Source: CAVSJR01 sp963728285 (GTDB lineage: Bacteria > Actinomycetota > UBA4738 > HRBIN12). Taken from it: a DNA stretch of 64,000 nt. Location: assembly GCA_963728285.1 (NCBI GenBank), contig CAVSJR010000001.1, forward strand, positions 682,001-746,000, written 5' to 3'. Both the position numbers and the translations under genes were made by a program. Numbering within the stretch: position 1 is the first letter of the stretch; each line of letters begins with the position of its first letter. Positions 47,225 through 56,126 of this stretch are shown piece by piece. The notes below the pieces were generated by a model. The model did no database searches, was not told the origin of the DNA, and worked only from the letters and a program-made list of their open reading frames with translations.

Positions 47225-47962
47225 CTAGACCGCCGGCTTCCCCCACACCGACACGTGCTTGCGGCTCTCGCTCGTGAACGGCTCCCGCTTCCACCCGGCC
47301 CAGCGCTCGCGAAGCGTCATCCCCGCAAGCTCCGCCATGAGGTCGAGCTCCGAGGGCCACACGTATCGGAACGGAACCGAGAAGCGGTCGACTCGTCCAT
47401 CAACGATCTCCAGGTGATGCGAGGTGAGGCCTTGGGTCGCGACGTCGTACTCGTCGATTCCCCAGTAGTTCTCGCTTCCGGAGAAGACCTGGAAGGTCTC
47501 GCCGGGTGGGAGCCGCTGCAGCTGTGGAATCATCACGTCGATGACGAAGCGCCCACCCGGCTGGAGATGCGCCGCTACGTTGCGGAAGCACGCGACCTGC
47601 GCCGCCTGCGTCGTGAGATTCATGATCGTGTTGCAGACCAGGTACGCGAGGGAGAACGACCCGTCGACCGTGGTCGCCGCGAAGTCCCCGACCGTCACGC
47701 CGATCGCTTCGCCGCCCGGCTTCGCGCGCAGCCTCGCGACCATCGCCTTGGACAGATCGATTCCGTGCACCGGCACGCCGCGCTGCGCCAGCGGAAGCGC
47801 GATCCGGCCCGTCCCGATCCCGAGCTCGAGCGCGCGCCCGCCCGCGGCCAACTCGGCGAGGACGTCGACCACCGGGTCGACCGCCGCCGGGTCGAACATC
47901 TCGGCGTCGTCGTCGTAGCTCTCAGCGATTCGCTCGTCGAAGTAGCCGTCGTCGTTGTGCAC
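47225..47962 (-). CDS. Class I SAM-dependent methyltransferase
   Basis: GTG 47962 (VHNDDGYFDERIAESYD) is the likely start, which avoids overlap with the gene upstream. Motif I is ALELGIGTGRIALPLAQRGV, followed by VHGIDLSKAMVARLRAK and FSLAYLVCNTIMNLTTQAAQ. The 245-residue product is a Methyltransf_25-type enzyme acting on a small molecule. It follows the oxidoreductase on the same strand by about 93 bp and may share its transcript. Substrate unknown. Confidence 0.8.
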   Translation of the reverse strand: MHNDDGYFDERIAESYDDDAEMFDPAAVDPVVDVLAELAAGGRALELGIGTGRIALPLAQRGVPVHGIDLSKAMVARLRAKPGGEAIGVTVGDFAATTVDGSFSLAYLVCNTIMNLTTQAAQVACFRNVAAHLQPGGRFVIDVMIPQLQRLPPGETFQVFSGSENYWGIDEYDVATQGLTSHHLEIVDGRVDRFSVPFRYVWPSELDLMAELAGMTLRERWAGWKREPFTSESRKHVSVWGKPAV

Positions 47963-48054
47963 CGCCGCAATGTAGCGCACGCGGCGATGCGACTCAGCAC
48001 CTCGGGGAGCGATACGTACCGAGATCCCGCGGACCCCGACCGGTGGCCCACGCA

Positions 48055-49022
48055 TCACACGGTGATAACGACCTTTCCTCGGGCGTGTCCCTTCTCATCT
48101 GACGGATGGCCTCGGGGACCTCGCTGAGCGGGTACGTCCGACCGATGACCGGCGTGACCTTGCCGGCCTCGATGAGCTCCTTGAGCACGACCAGGTCCTC
48201 GCCGTTCGGCTTCGAGACGAACGTGCCCAGCTTCTGGCTCACGAACGGCGACAGCATGTGCGCCCGGAGCTGGCGATCGATGCCTCCGAACCACCGCCCG
48301 CCACCCTCGCCTCCGACGATCACGAGGGTCCCCCGGGGCGCGAGAGCTCGTCGCAGGTGTGATACCGAACGCGCCCCCGCGATGTCGAGGATGAGGTCCC
48401 AGCGCCGCCCCGTCTGTGCGAAGTCGTCGCGCGTGTAGTCGATGACGTCGTCCGCGCCGATCGATCGGACGAGCTCCACCTGCTCCGTGCTGCAGACGCC
48501 GGTGACGTGGCCTCCGAACGCCTTGGCGATCTGCACGGCGAACGACCCCACGCCTCCGGCAGCGCCGATGATCAGCACGCTCTGCCCCGGCCGAACCCTC
48601 CCGACGTCGCGAAGGGCCTGGAGCGCGGTGGAGCCGGTGGTGGGAACGGTCGCCGCCTGCTCGAAGGTGAGGTTCGCCGGCTTGGGGGCGACCTTGTCCG
48701 ATCGAGCGGTGGCGAACTCGGCGAATGCGCCGTCGCAGGTCCCGAACACGTCATCGCCCGGCCGAAACCGCGTGACGTCCTTGCCCACCGCCTCGACACG
48801 ACCCGCGACATCCTGGCCACGGACGCGGATCTTGGGGGCGCGGAGCCCAGCGACCATGCGAAACACGTAGGGAAGGCCGGTCATGATGTGCCAGTCCCCG
48901 ATGAAGACGCTCGCAGCGTGAACGCGTACGAGTACGTCGCCGTCAGCGACCACCGGTCTGTCGATGTCCTCGAGTCGCAGAACATCCGCTGAGCCGTACG
49001 TGTCTTGGACAATCGCTTTCAT
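48055..49022 (-). CDS. NAD(P)-dependent quinone oxidoreductase-like alcohol dehydrogenase (C-terminal frameshift)
   Basis: The ATG at 49022 starts MKAIVQDTYGSADVLRLEDI. The medium-chain dehydrogenase fold is visible: GQDVAGRVEAVGKDVTRFRP, the NADPH motif VLIIGAAGGVGSFAVQIAKA, and EVPEAIRQMR near the end. A shift near 48093 leads to the expected ending GHARGKVVITV at 48055. About 322 residues. The zinc-ligand cysteines of true alcohol dehydrogenases are missing, so it belongs to the zinc-free quinone-oxidoreductase group (reduction of enones or quinones). Confidence 0.8.
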
Positions 49023-49207
49023 CGGATCCTCCTGAGCGGGTCGCAGATTCGTGGAAGGCGGCCGCCTGATCGCAGCATGACACAGCTACCGACGGTGCCC
49101 GTTGGCGGCAAAGGTCGGCACGGCCGTGATGCGCTCGGCGTTCACGAACGTCCCCTCCGGGACCCACGGGACGAACGGAGAACGGCTTGGAATCGCGCTG
49201 ACCGGGG

Positions 49208-49261
49208 TTGACATCGGTCGCCGATATATCTACTCTCGCTATATCGAGACTCGATATAGCG
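49208..49261 (+). promoter_or_regulatory. PadR promoter with palindromic operator
   Basis: TTGACA (49208-49213) and TACTCT (49231-49236) are spaced 17 bases apart. Starting right after the -10 element is a perfect palindrome at 49237-49261 with 12-bp arms, CGCTATATCGAG and CTCGATATAGCG, around one central base. A further partial copy, CGATATATC, lies at 49222-49230. The site would cover the transcription start, so a bound dimer would block it. It lies 21 bases before the PadR start codon and fits autorepression. Confidence 0.7.
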
Positions 49262-49282
49262 CTAGCGAGGAGGACACCCGAG

Positions 49283-49666
49283 GTGGCGAAGAGCCGGACG
49301 CAGAACCCGTCCGATTTCCTTCCGCTTCCAACGGCGTCCCTCTACATCCTTCTCGCGCTGAGGGACGGAGAGAAACACGGCTACGCCATCATGAGCGAGA
49401 CCGAGGAAGTAAGCGCGGGGACCGTGAAGCTCGGGCCCGGCACGCTGTACGGCTCGATCAAGCGCCTGGTGGAGGACGGGCTCATCCAGGAGTCCGCGAC
49501 ACGGCCCGATCCGAACCTCGACGACCAGAGGCGGCGTTACTACCGGCTCACCGGCCTGGGTGAGCTCGTGTGCGTGGCCGAGGTCGAGCGCCTTCGGGCG
49601 CTGGTCGAGCGGGCGAGCGGCAGCCGGGCCGGAACCCGGCTCGTGCCTCGCCCGCAGGAGGCGTGA
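49283..49666 (+). CDS. PadR family transcriptional regulator
   Basis: GTG 49283 has GAGGAGG nine bases upstream. The winged helix is typical of PadR: LPLPTASLYILLALRDGEKH, GYAIMSETEEVS, and the recognition region GPGTLYGSIKRLVEDGLIQE followed by RRRYYRLTGLGELV. About 127 residues. The stop overlaps the next start (TGATG), so regulator and membrane protein are made together. PadR proteins usually repress their own operon and respond to phenolics or drugs; the ligand is unknown. Confidence 0.85.
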   Translation: MAKSRTQNPSDFLPLPTASLYILLALRDGEKHGYAIMSETEEVSAGTVKLGPGTLYGSIKRLVEDGLIQESATRPDPNLDDQRRRYYRLTGLGELVCVAEVERLRALVERASGSRAGTRLVPRPQEA

Positions 49667-50502
49667 TGGTGCCCAACGATCGATCGCTCGCTCGTCATCA
49701 GCGCATCTACCGCAAGCTGCTGCTCGCATACCCGCGCGCGTTCCGCCAGGTGTACGGGGCGGAGATGGTGCAGGTCTTCGGTGACAGGCTGCGCGAGGTG
49801 CGCGAGCGAACCGGGCGGCACGCGGACGTTCGCGTATGGGCCGGAACCCTCCTGGACCTGTTCAAGTCCGCACCCGTGCAACGAATGGAGAAGACGATGT
49901 CCAGAGAGGCAGCAATCGCCATCGTGTTCGCACTGACGATGATCGCCGCCATAGCCGTGTTCGCAATGGGCATCGGCGGCCCCGTGATCAACATCTCGCT
50001 CGGCGCGCTGATCATCGCCGCGATCGCCTTCGGCGCAAGCGGCGCATTCCGAAAGGAGCGAGCCAGGAACGCCGTACCGGCCGGAAAGCTCGGCGCGCGT
50101 GAATGGTGGGTCGTGCTCGCCGGCGTCATGGCGGTGGTCGAGATCGGCTTCGTAGTCGCGCAGCTCATCCGCGACCCGAAGATCGAGAACGTGGGCGCGC
50201 TCGCCATCGTCGGCGTCTTCGGACTGGTTGCTCTGACGGGATGCCTTCTCCGATCGAGATCGCGAAGCTCGGGGGACTGGATGATCGTCGTGGGAATCCT
50301 TCCCTTCGCCGCCCTCTGGTGGCTGATAGTCCCGGCCGTGCTTGCGGTCATCGTGATCATCTTTGCGGTGATCGACAGCATGCGGCGAGCGCCCGAGCCG
50401 GGGCCGGCGACGTCGGCTGCTAGGCGGATATCGGTGGAGATCGACGGTGGTCGTCGATGTACCCCGAGGGGCCGAACCAGTTCTGTGAGCAACTACCGGT
50501 AG
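49666..50502 (+). CDS. PadR-coupled integral membrane protein
   Basis: ATG 49666 overlaps the PadR stop. The N-terminus YRKLLLAYPRAFRQVYGAEM followed by VQVFGDRLREVRERTGRH is the cytosolic prefix often seen in membrane proteins encoded with PadR regulators. Five or six transmembrane helices follow (AIAIVFALTMIAAIAVFAMG, VINISLGALIIAAIAFGASG, FGLVALTGCLLRS, ILPFAALWWLIVPAVLAVIV). About 278 residues; function unknown, probably membrane-stress related. The last 25 residues differ in composition and may be affected by a frame error. Confidence 0.7.
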   Translation: MVPNDRSLARHQRIYRKLLLAYPRAFRQVYGAEMVQVFGDRLREVRERTGRHADVRVWAGTLLDLFKSAPVQRMEKTMSREAAIAIVFALTMIAAIAVFAMGIGGPVINISLGALIIAAIAFGASGAFRKERARNAVPAGKLGAREWWVVLAGVMAVVEIGFVVAQLIRDPKIENVGALAIVGVFGLVALTGCLLRSRSRSSGDWMIVVGILPFAALWWLIVPAVLAVIVIIFAVIDSMRRAPEPGPATSAARRISVEIDGGRRCTPRGRTSSVSNYR

Positions 50503-50621
50503 AGCGGACGGCGGCAAGCGGGTGCCCGCGTAGGTCACCACGGATGAGCGTGAAACTCTTGCACCCGCCTGATCGCGAAAGCGCTGCATTGGCCACACGT
50601 CGCAGTGCGTACAGATCCTTC

Positions 50622-51086
50622 CTACGAGACGCGCTTGAGGAGCCGCCGCGAGGTCCGTCCATCGCCCAGCCTGAGCTGATCGCCCACAATCCTGAACGGA
50701 CGGTCGGGACCCTCGTCGAGCAGCTCGGGTGGATATGCGGACTCCATGTGGTGCTCCACGACGCCGACGATCCCATCGCCGTCTCGCCGAGCCTCCCGGA
50801 CGGCGTAGGTACCGAAGTACCCGACGTAGCGGAAGGACGCCGTGGGATCATCGACCGCGGCCGCGACCTGCACCGAGAGCAACCCGGTCGGCCCGTAGAC
50901 GACGATGCCGCTCGGCCTCGTCCCGAACGTGGGTGTCCAGGGATCGGATTCGGTCTCGCGATCCTCGTATTCGAACAGCGCCCAGGCGCCCACGATCCCG
51001 TCTCTCGCAGCGTCGAGGGCCACGGTCCAAGCATAGGGCGGCCCGATTCCAAGAGCGCTCGCGATCCACGCGGACCTGCTCGCCAT
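50622..51086 (-). CDS. Lipocalin-like domain protein
   Basis: The 154-residue frame contains IVGAWALFEYEDRETESDPW, SGIVVYGPTGLLSVQVAA and ASFRYVGYFGTYAVRE, then VGVVEHHMESAYPPEL and FRIVGDQLRLGDG. This is the eight-strand pattern of the Lipocalin_5 family (G-x-W near the start, IxYxxxGxMSVQ). Start uncertain: a GTG at 51023 would remove 21 residues of atypical composition. Such proteins bind small hydrophobic ligands; no ligand can be named. It is divergent from the ArsR operon. Confidence 0.65.
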   Translation of the reverse strand: MASRSAWIASALGIGPPYAWTVALDAARDGIVGAWALFEYEDRETESDPWTPTFGTRPSGIVVYGPTGLLSVQVAAAVDDPTASFRYVGYFGTYAVREARRDGDGIVGVVEHHMESAYPPELLDEGPDRPFRIVGDQLRLGDGRTSRRLLKRVS

Positions 51087-51133
51087 CGATGCGCCGGCAC
51101 CGAAAGCCGGGTGGCCGTGATCTCTCGAGGCGC

Positions 51134-51191
51134 TTGACAGGCCCGATCACCATGCTTTATAACTATCCCCTTCTAGAAGGAGATGGTTATA
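51134..51191 (+). promoter_or_regulatory. ArsR-operon promoter with 34-bp palindromic operator
   Basis: TTGACA (51134-51139) and TATAAC (51158-51163) are 18 bases apart, close to consensus. A 34-bp near-perfect inverted repeat at 51158-51191 has the perfect core CCTTCTAGAAGG and outer arms TATAACTATC and GATGGTTATA, with two mismatched pairs. It spans the -10 element, the start site and the ribosome site AGAAGGAGA, ending two bases before the ATG. In RNA the same symmetry could hide the ribosome site. Confidence 0.7.
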
Positions 51192-51192
51192 G

Positions 51193-51588
51193 ATGCCGGT
51201 CGATCAACTCGATGCCGTGTTCGGTGCGCTGGCCGATCCCACCCGTCGCGCGATCCTGACGCGCCTCACCGGCGGGGAAGCGTCCGTCCTGGAGCTGACC
51301 GCGCCGTTCGAGGTGTCGCAGCCGGCGATCTCGCGGCACCTCAAGGTGTTGGAGCAAGCCGGCCTCATCACCCGGACGCGCCGCGCGACCGCTCGCCTGA
51401 GCCACCTGCGTGCGGAGCCGCTCCGTGAGGCGACCGTGTGGCTGGCCGGCTACCGGGAATACTGGGAGGAGAGCTACGAGCGACTCGACGAACTCCTCCC
51501 CGTCCTGCAGCAGGAAGAGACCTCCCGATCGCAGATCCCCGACCAGGGGACCGATCCGACAGGAAGGAGCACATCATGGCCGAGCTGA
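51193..51588 (+). CDS. ArsR family transcriptional regulator
   Basis: ATG 51193 begins MPVDQLDAVFGALADPTRRA. The winged helix is LELTAPFEVSQPAISRHLKV followed by LEQAGLITRTRRATARLSHL. About 131 residues. The metal-binding CxC of metal-sensing ArsR is absent; it belongs to the SdpR/YczG-like subgroup that is encoded with SRPBCC proteins. The stop overlaps the next gene start by 13 bases, so they are coupled. It probably represses its own operon through the palindrome directly upstream. Confidence 0.85.
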   Translation: MPVDQLDAVFGALADPTRRAILTRLTGGEASVLELTAPFEVSQPAISRHLKVLEQAGLITRTRRATARLSHLRAEPLREATVWLAGYREYWEESYERLDELLPVLQQEETSRSQIPDQGTDPTGRSTSWPS

Positions 51589-52058
51589 AGGTCACCGCGG
51601 AGCCCGGCGTTCCGCAGATCGTCACCACTCGGGACTTCGACGCCCCGCGCCACCTGCTCTACCGGGCCTTCACGGAGCCCGACCTGCTGGCCCAGTGGCT
51701 TGGACCGCGCCGATACACGATGACGATCGATCGGTTCGACCTGCGTGACGGCGGCACGTGGCGCTACCTGCACGCCGACGACACAGGCAACACGTACGGG
51801 TTCCACGGCGTCTTCCACGGCGATCCCTCGCCTGAGGGCATCGTTCAGACCTTCGAGTTCGAGGGCGCCCCCGGCAACGTCCAGATGGACACGGTCACGT
51901 TCGAGGAGCACGACGGCGGCACGACCGTGCGGACCAACTCAGTGTTTCAATCGGTCGAGGCCCGCGACGCGATGTACGAGTCGGGCATGGCCGAGGGCAT
52001 GAGCGAGGGCTACGAACGCCTGGAGGAGCTCCTGGCGAAGCTCCTCGCGAACGCCTGA
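51576..52058 (+). CDS. SRPBCC (AHSA1-type) family protein
   Basis: ATG 51576 has GGAAGGAG eight bases upstream. The 160-residue product starts MAELKVTAEPGVPQIVTTRD and shows the START-like pattern FDAPRHLLYRAFTEPDLLAQ, WLGPRRYTMTIDRFDLRDGG and a C-terminal helix EGYERLEELLAKLLA. The fold has a deep hydrophobic cavity and binds small molecules or partner proteins. In ArsR-SRPBCC operons it is of unknown function but widely conserved. Confidence 0.85.
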   Translation: MAELKVTAEPGVPQIVTTRDFDAPRHLLYRAFTEPDLLAQWLGPRRYTMTIDRFDLRDGGTWRYLHADDTGNTYGFHGVFHGDPSPEGIVQTFEFEGAPGNVQMDTVTFEEHDGGTTVRTNSVFQSVEARDAMYESGMAEGMSEGYERLEELLAKLLANA

Positions 52059-52092
52059 CCCACCACCCACCGAGCACGAGGAGGACACACCG

Positions 52093-52576
52093 ATGCAGAA
52101 GATCAGCCCGTTTCTGTGGTTCGACGACCAGGCCGAGGAGGCCGCGAGCTACTACGTCTCGCTGTTCGACGACGCGAAGATCACCGACATCTCGCGCTAT
52201 CCGGAGGGGAGCCCCGGTCCCGCCGGAGGGGTGATGACGGTGAGCTTCACGCTCGCCGGCCAGGAGTTCACCGCGCTGAACGGCGGACCGGAGTTCACGT
52301 TCTCCGAGGCGATCTCGTTCGTCGTCGCACTGCAAGGACCAAGACGAGGTCGACCGTCTGTGGGCGCAGCTCACGGAGGGCGGCGGAGCGCCGGGACAGT
52401 GCGGCTGGCTCACCGACCGGTTCGGCCTGAGCTGGCAGATCGTTCCGGACCGGCTGACCGAGCTCGTGGCCGACCCCGACCCGGGTCGCGCCCAGCGGGC
52501 CATGCAGGCGATGCTGCAGATGGAGAAGATCGAGATCAAGACCTTGGAGGACGCCGCCAACGCAGCGGATCACTGA
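52093..52576 (+). CDS. VOC/PhnB-like protein (one frameshift)
   Basis: ATG 52093 begins MQKISPFLWFDDQAEEAASY. PhnB-type features are YYVSLFDDAKITDISRYPEG, VMTVSFTLAGQEFTALNGGP and, after a shift near 52332, DQDEVDRLWAQLTEGGGAPG and CGWLTDRFGLSWQIVPD. About 160 residues; often annotated as 3-demethylubiquinone methyltransferase-like, but that activity is not shown for PhnB proteins. Third gene of the ArsR operon (34 bp after the SRPBCC stop). Confidence 0.8.
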
Positions 52577-52643
52577 GCGACCTGCCGCCGGCGGGACGAC
52601 CGAACGTCGTCCCGCCGGCGCGTCGGTTGGTAGGGTCTGCCGA

Positions 52644-53679
52644 ATGGAGTCGTTGGAGGACGCCGTCGACTCGATGGCCGATCGCACGGCGTTCTCCGGC
52701 GTCGTGCGAATCGACCGCCCCGGTGAGGTCGCGTTCGTCGAGGCGTACGGACTGGCCGATCGCGGCCACGGGATCCCCAACACGATCGAGACGCAGTTCG
52801 CGATCGCGAGCGGCACGAAGAGCCTGACGGCGCTCGCGGTCGTGAGCCTGATCGAGGACGGCTCGTTGGACCTCACCACCTCGGCACGTTCTGTGCTGGG
52901 AGAGGACCTTCCCCTCATCCGCGACGACGTGACGATCGAGCACCTGCTGTCGCACCGATCCGGCATCGGTGACTACCTCGATGAGGAGGCGAGATTGGGA
53001 GATCACCGACTATATGATGCCGGTCTCCGGGCACGAGCTGGCGTCGACCGAGCAGTATCTCCCGGTTCTCGGCGGCCACGACACGAAGTTCGCGCCCGGC
53101 GAACGCTTCGGCTACTGCAACGCGGGCTACGTCGTGCTCGCGGTGATCGCCGAGCGGACGACCGACGGTTCCTTCCACGAGCTCGTGCGTCGACGCGTGT
53201 GCGAGCCGGCGGGCATGGTCGACACCGAGTTCCTGCGCTCCGACGAGCTCCCGGGGCGCGCCGCGCTCGGGTACCTCACGGTCGATGGCTCGAGAACGAA
53301 CGTGTTCCACCTGCCGGTGCTCGGGAGCGGAGACGGCGGCATCTACTCCACCGCGGCGGACATCAGCTCGCTGTGGACCGCGTTGTTCGCCGGGCGGGTC
53401 GTCTCGAGGGAGTGGGCGGCCGAGATGGTGCGCCCACACAGCGACGTGCCGGAGGAGTCGAAGCGCTACGGCCTCGGCTTCTGGCTCCACGCATCCAGCG
53501 ACGTCGTGATGTTGGAGGGCTACGACGCCGGCGTCTCGTTCCGAAGCACGCACGACCCGGCATCGCGAACCACCTACACCGTGATCTCGAACACCTCCGA
53601 GGGAGCCTGGCCGATCCTGGACCTCCTCGACGAGCGGCTGGCTGACCTAGGTCGCCGGCTCGACCGGGACGAGGCCTGA
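52644..53679 (+). CDS. Serine hydrolase, beta-lactamase/PBP4-like family (one frameshift)
   Basis: The SxxK motif is IASGTKSLTALAVVSL with the nucleophile Ser at about residue 56. The YxN motif is FGYCNAGYVVLAVIAE, and the third motif lies in the VVMLEGYDAGVSF region. HRSGIGDYLDE matches class C-like esterases. A one-base shift near 52988 joins two frames. The product is about 344 residues, without signal peptide, so it is more likely a cytosolic esterase or peptidase than a true beta-lactamase. It follows the ArsR operon by 67 bp. Confidence 0.8.
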
Positions 53680-53705
53680 CCGGCAGAACCGCTTCGTCGT
53701 GACCG

Positions 53706-54350
53706 TCATCTCCCGACCCGGTACGTGAGGTGGGTGACGCCGGGGGCGTCCACGACCCGGACGGGCTCCAGCTTGACGTCCGCGCCGGCGAGGTTATCGA
53801 AGAGCCGGGTGCCGTCGCCGAGCAGAATCGGAACGACACTGAGCTTGAGCTCGTCGACCAGGCCGGCCGCCAGGTACTGCTGGAAGACGGCGGCGCCGCC
53901 GCCGAGCGAGACGTCCTTGCCACCGGCCGCCTCCTTCGCTTGCTCGAGCGCCGACTCGATGCCGTCGGTGACGAACGTGAACGTCGTACCGCCCTGCTTC
54001 CGCAGCGGCTCACGCTCGTGGTGGGTCAGCACGAAGACCGGCGTGTGGAAGGGGGGATCGTCTCCCCACCATCCCTCCCAGGGATGCTCGCCCCAGGGAC
54101 CGGGGCCGCCGCCGAACATGTTCCGGCCCATCACGGTCGCGCCGATGTTGTCGAGCGACTCCTCGAGGACCCCGCTGCTGGCGTTGACCTCGCCACCCTC
54201 CAGCCCGTGCTGCTTTCGCCAGGCCGCGAGCGTGATCACCCACTCGTGAAGCTGCTCGCCTCCCTCGCCCAGGGGTTGCTCCTCGCTCGGATTGGGTCCG
54301 GCGATGAACCCGTCCACCGACATCGAGATCCCGAACCTCAGCCTCGCCAT
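53706..54350 (-). CDS. Dihydrofolate reductase/RibD-like protein, copy B
   Basis: ATG 54350 (MARLRFGISMSVDGFIAGPN) gives 214 residues. Motifs of the RibD C-terminal family: SMSVDGFIAG, ATVMGRNMFGGGPGPWG, PVFVLTHHEREPL, GGGAAVFQQYLAAGLVDELK and VPILLGDGTRLFDNL. Complete and unbroken. It reduces an unknown substrate with NADPH. It differs enough from the copy at 35087 to be an older paralogue rather than a recent duplicate. Confidence 0.8.
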   Translation of the reverse strand: MARLRFGISMSVDGFIAGPNPSEEQPLGEGGEQLHEWVITLAAWRKQHGLEGGEVNASSGVLEESLDNIGATVMGRNMFGGGPGPWGEHPWEGWWGDDPPFHTPVFVLTHHEREPLRKQGGTTFTFVTDGIESALEQAKEAAGGKDVSLGGGAAVFQQYLAAGLVDELKLSVVPILLGDGTRLFDNLAGADVKLEPVRVVDAPGVTHLTYRVGR

Positions 54351-54439
54351 CGTCCCTCCCATGAGTTCGTCATCGAATCGCCGTCGTTCGCCTCGCGCGA
54401 TGCCAGACGCACATGCTCGCAGATCCTCGTGCGAACGCG

Positions 54440-55657
54440 CTATTCATCGCCGTCACGAACGGCCTCCAGAAGCGTCACGGGGTTCGAGATCCCCTTGAGG
54501 CGGACGGCACCAACCTCGACGAGTCGGAATCCTCTCGGCGTCACGGTGCGGGCGACGTCCTCCCCCACGAAGACCTGGTCCGGCCCGGCCTGCGATGCGA
54601 TCCGGGCCGCGATGTTGACGGTACGACCGAAGTAGTCGCCCTCGTCGTAGATCACCGACCCGGCGTTCACACCGACGTGCGCCGGCGGAAGGCCCTGCGG
54701 GCGCACGCTCTCCACGATCTCGAGCGACGCCAGCACGGCGTCGTGTGGATCGTCGAAATGGAAGTGCACGCCATCGCCCAGCATCTTCACGACCTGACCC
54801 CGATGATGCGAAGCGATCTCGTTCACCAGCTCGGAGAGCTTGAGGGAGGCCCGGGCGGCGGCCTCGTCCCCCAACTCCTCGGTGAGTCGCGTATACCCCG
54901 ACAGGTCCGCGAAGACGGAACCGGCGGGCCGACGAGGTTCCCTGCGTCGAACTCCGGCCTGCTCGAGCGCGGTCTCGACGTGGTCGAACTGATGCTCGAC
55001 GAGGAACCTGTCCGAGTGACGGCGGTAGAGCCACGTCAGGAGCTGCTCACCCGAACGACCCGTCCGAAGGCCGACCTCACGGATCGCGGCCTCGAATGCC
55101 TGGTTGTCCCGCAGCCCGCGACGACGGAACTGCTCTTCGACGGAGCTGTGGAAGTAATGGATCAGGAATTGGGCCACCCGCCTCGCGCCGTCGCCCCACA
55201 CGCGACCCATGCGGAGAACCTCACCCTCGCTCACGCCGGCTCCGAAGAGCACCGGGATCATCTTGACGACGGCCAGATCGTCCTCCCGCACGCGTTCGTC
55301 GGGCGTGGGTCGCGGCAGCCCGAAGGCGACGTAGAGCCGCTCGAGGGTGGCAAAGGGGATCTCCGTCTCCTCGCTCAGCTGGGCGAACGTCTGATCCGAG
55401 CGAGGCGGGCGTCGCCCGGCGCTTTCGAGGTACCCGAGAGACAGATCGCCGGTGGCCAGCGCCGTCGCGACGGCATTCGCATCGATCCCCACGGCGTCGA
55501 GGTCGGCGACGACGCGGGCCCGCAGCACGTCGAGGCGGCGAAACGCTCCTCCTTCCGGCTTCAGGATGCCCAGCTCGACGAGCTGCCGGATCCGTTCCTC
55601 GGTCGTCCCTGCCCGGTCGGCGACGTCATGTTCCGTGAGCCGGTCGGCGTCCTTCAT
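54440..55657 (-). CDS. Class III adenylate/guanylate cyclase with MerR-like N-terminus
   Basis: ATG 55657 begins MKDADRLTEHDVADRAGTTE, a helix-turn-helix segment of MerR type (residues 1-50). A helical middle of about 170 residues follows, then a class III cyclase domain. Its metal-binding Asp is in VFADLSGYTRLTEEL, the second metal site in VKMLGDGVHFHF, and the transition-state Asn/Arg in YFGRTVNIAARIA. ATP or GTP specificity cannot be fixed from what is visible. Related proteins with predicted DNA-binding heads are common in Actinobacteria and of unknown signal. It is the last gene of the leftward run starting at 56841. Confidence 0.8.
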   Translation of the reverse strand: MKDADRLTEHDVADRAGTTEERIRQLVELGILKPEGGAFRRLDVLRARVVADLDAVGIDANAVATALATGDLSLGYLESAGRRPPRSDQTFAQLSEETEIPFATLERLYVAFGLPRPTPDERVREDDLAVVKMIPVLFGAGVSEGEVLRMGRVWGDGARRVAQFLIHYFHSSVEEQFRRRGLRDNQAFEAAIREVGLRTGRSGEQLLTWLYRRHSDRFLVEHQFDHVETALEQAGVRRREPRRPAGSVFADLSGYTRLTEELGDEAAARASLKLSELVNEIASHHRGQVVKMLGDGVHFHFDDPHDAVLASLEIVESVRPQGLPPAHVGVNAGSVIYDEGDYFGRTVNIAARIASQAGPDQVFVGEDVARTVTPRGFRLVEVGAVRLKGISNPVTLLEAVRDGDE

Positions 55658-55709
55658 GCGCGAGCCGCCGGGTTCGGCGTGGGGGTGCACTGGAGCGATC
55701 CTCCTCCCG

Positions 55710-55860
55710 TCACGTGACGTACGCGCTCGGATCGGCCTCGAACGCGTCGAGGCACAGCCTGTGAACAGAAGTAGTAGGTCGTCCCTTGATACTCGGCCGT
55801 CCCCGCGGCATCGTCCGGCTCGATCTGCATCCCGCATACGGGATCGGTCACGATCGCCAT
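55710..55860 (-). CDS. YHS-domain small protein (one frameshift)
   Basis: ATG 55860 gives MAIVTDPVCGMQIEPDDAAG, then TAEYQGTTYYFCSQ and, after a shift near 55745, CLDAFEADPSAYVT. The pattern DPVCGM...YYFCS...C is the YHS metal-binding domain, found at the N-terminus of copper ATPases and as free chaperone-like proteins. About 49 residues. It fits with the Cys-rich protein just upstream and possibly with metal handling. Confidence 0.75.
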
Positions 55861-55943
55861 CGTGTCCTCCTCGTCTTCTTCGAAACGAACTGCACTCGGC
55901 GCCGAAAGGGATCCATTCCCAGATCGCGAGGTGCCTACGCGCA

Positions 55944-56126
55944 TCAGCCTCCGTGCGCGTGAGGCTGCGTCGTCCATTCCCCGAGCGCCGTCCTCAGGCA
56001 GACGCAGCACACGCCGACCGCACACCGCTCCTCGTCGCAGAACGCGCAGGATTCCAGGGCGCGCTGACAATGGGAGCACGTCAGTTGCGCAGGCGGTTGC
56101 GGAGGAGGCGCCTCACCGGCCTTCAT
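55944..56126 (-). CDS. 60-residue Cys-rich zinc-finger-like protein
   Basis: ATG 56126 lies inside the end of the rhodanese-CBS gene (14-base overlap), so the two are coupled. The protein has a Pro-rich head and the cluster CSHCQRALESCAFCDEERCA followed by VGVCCVCLRTALGEW: eight cysteines in pairs, suited to two zinc ions or an iron-sulphur site. No named family is recognised. Ends in a His-containing tail. Confidence 0.6.
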   Translation of the reverse strand: MKAGEAPPPQPPAQLTCSHCQRALESCAFCDEERCAVGVCCVCLRTALGEWTTQPHAHGG

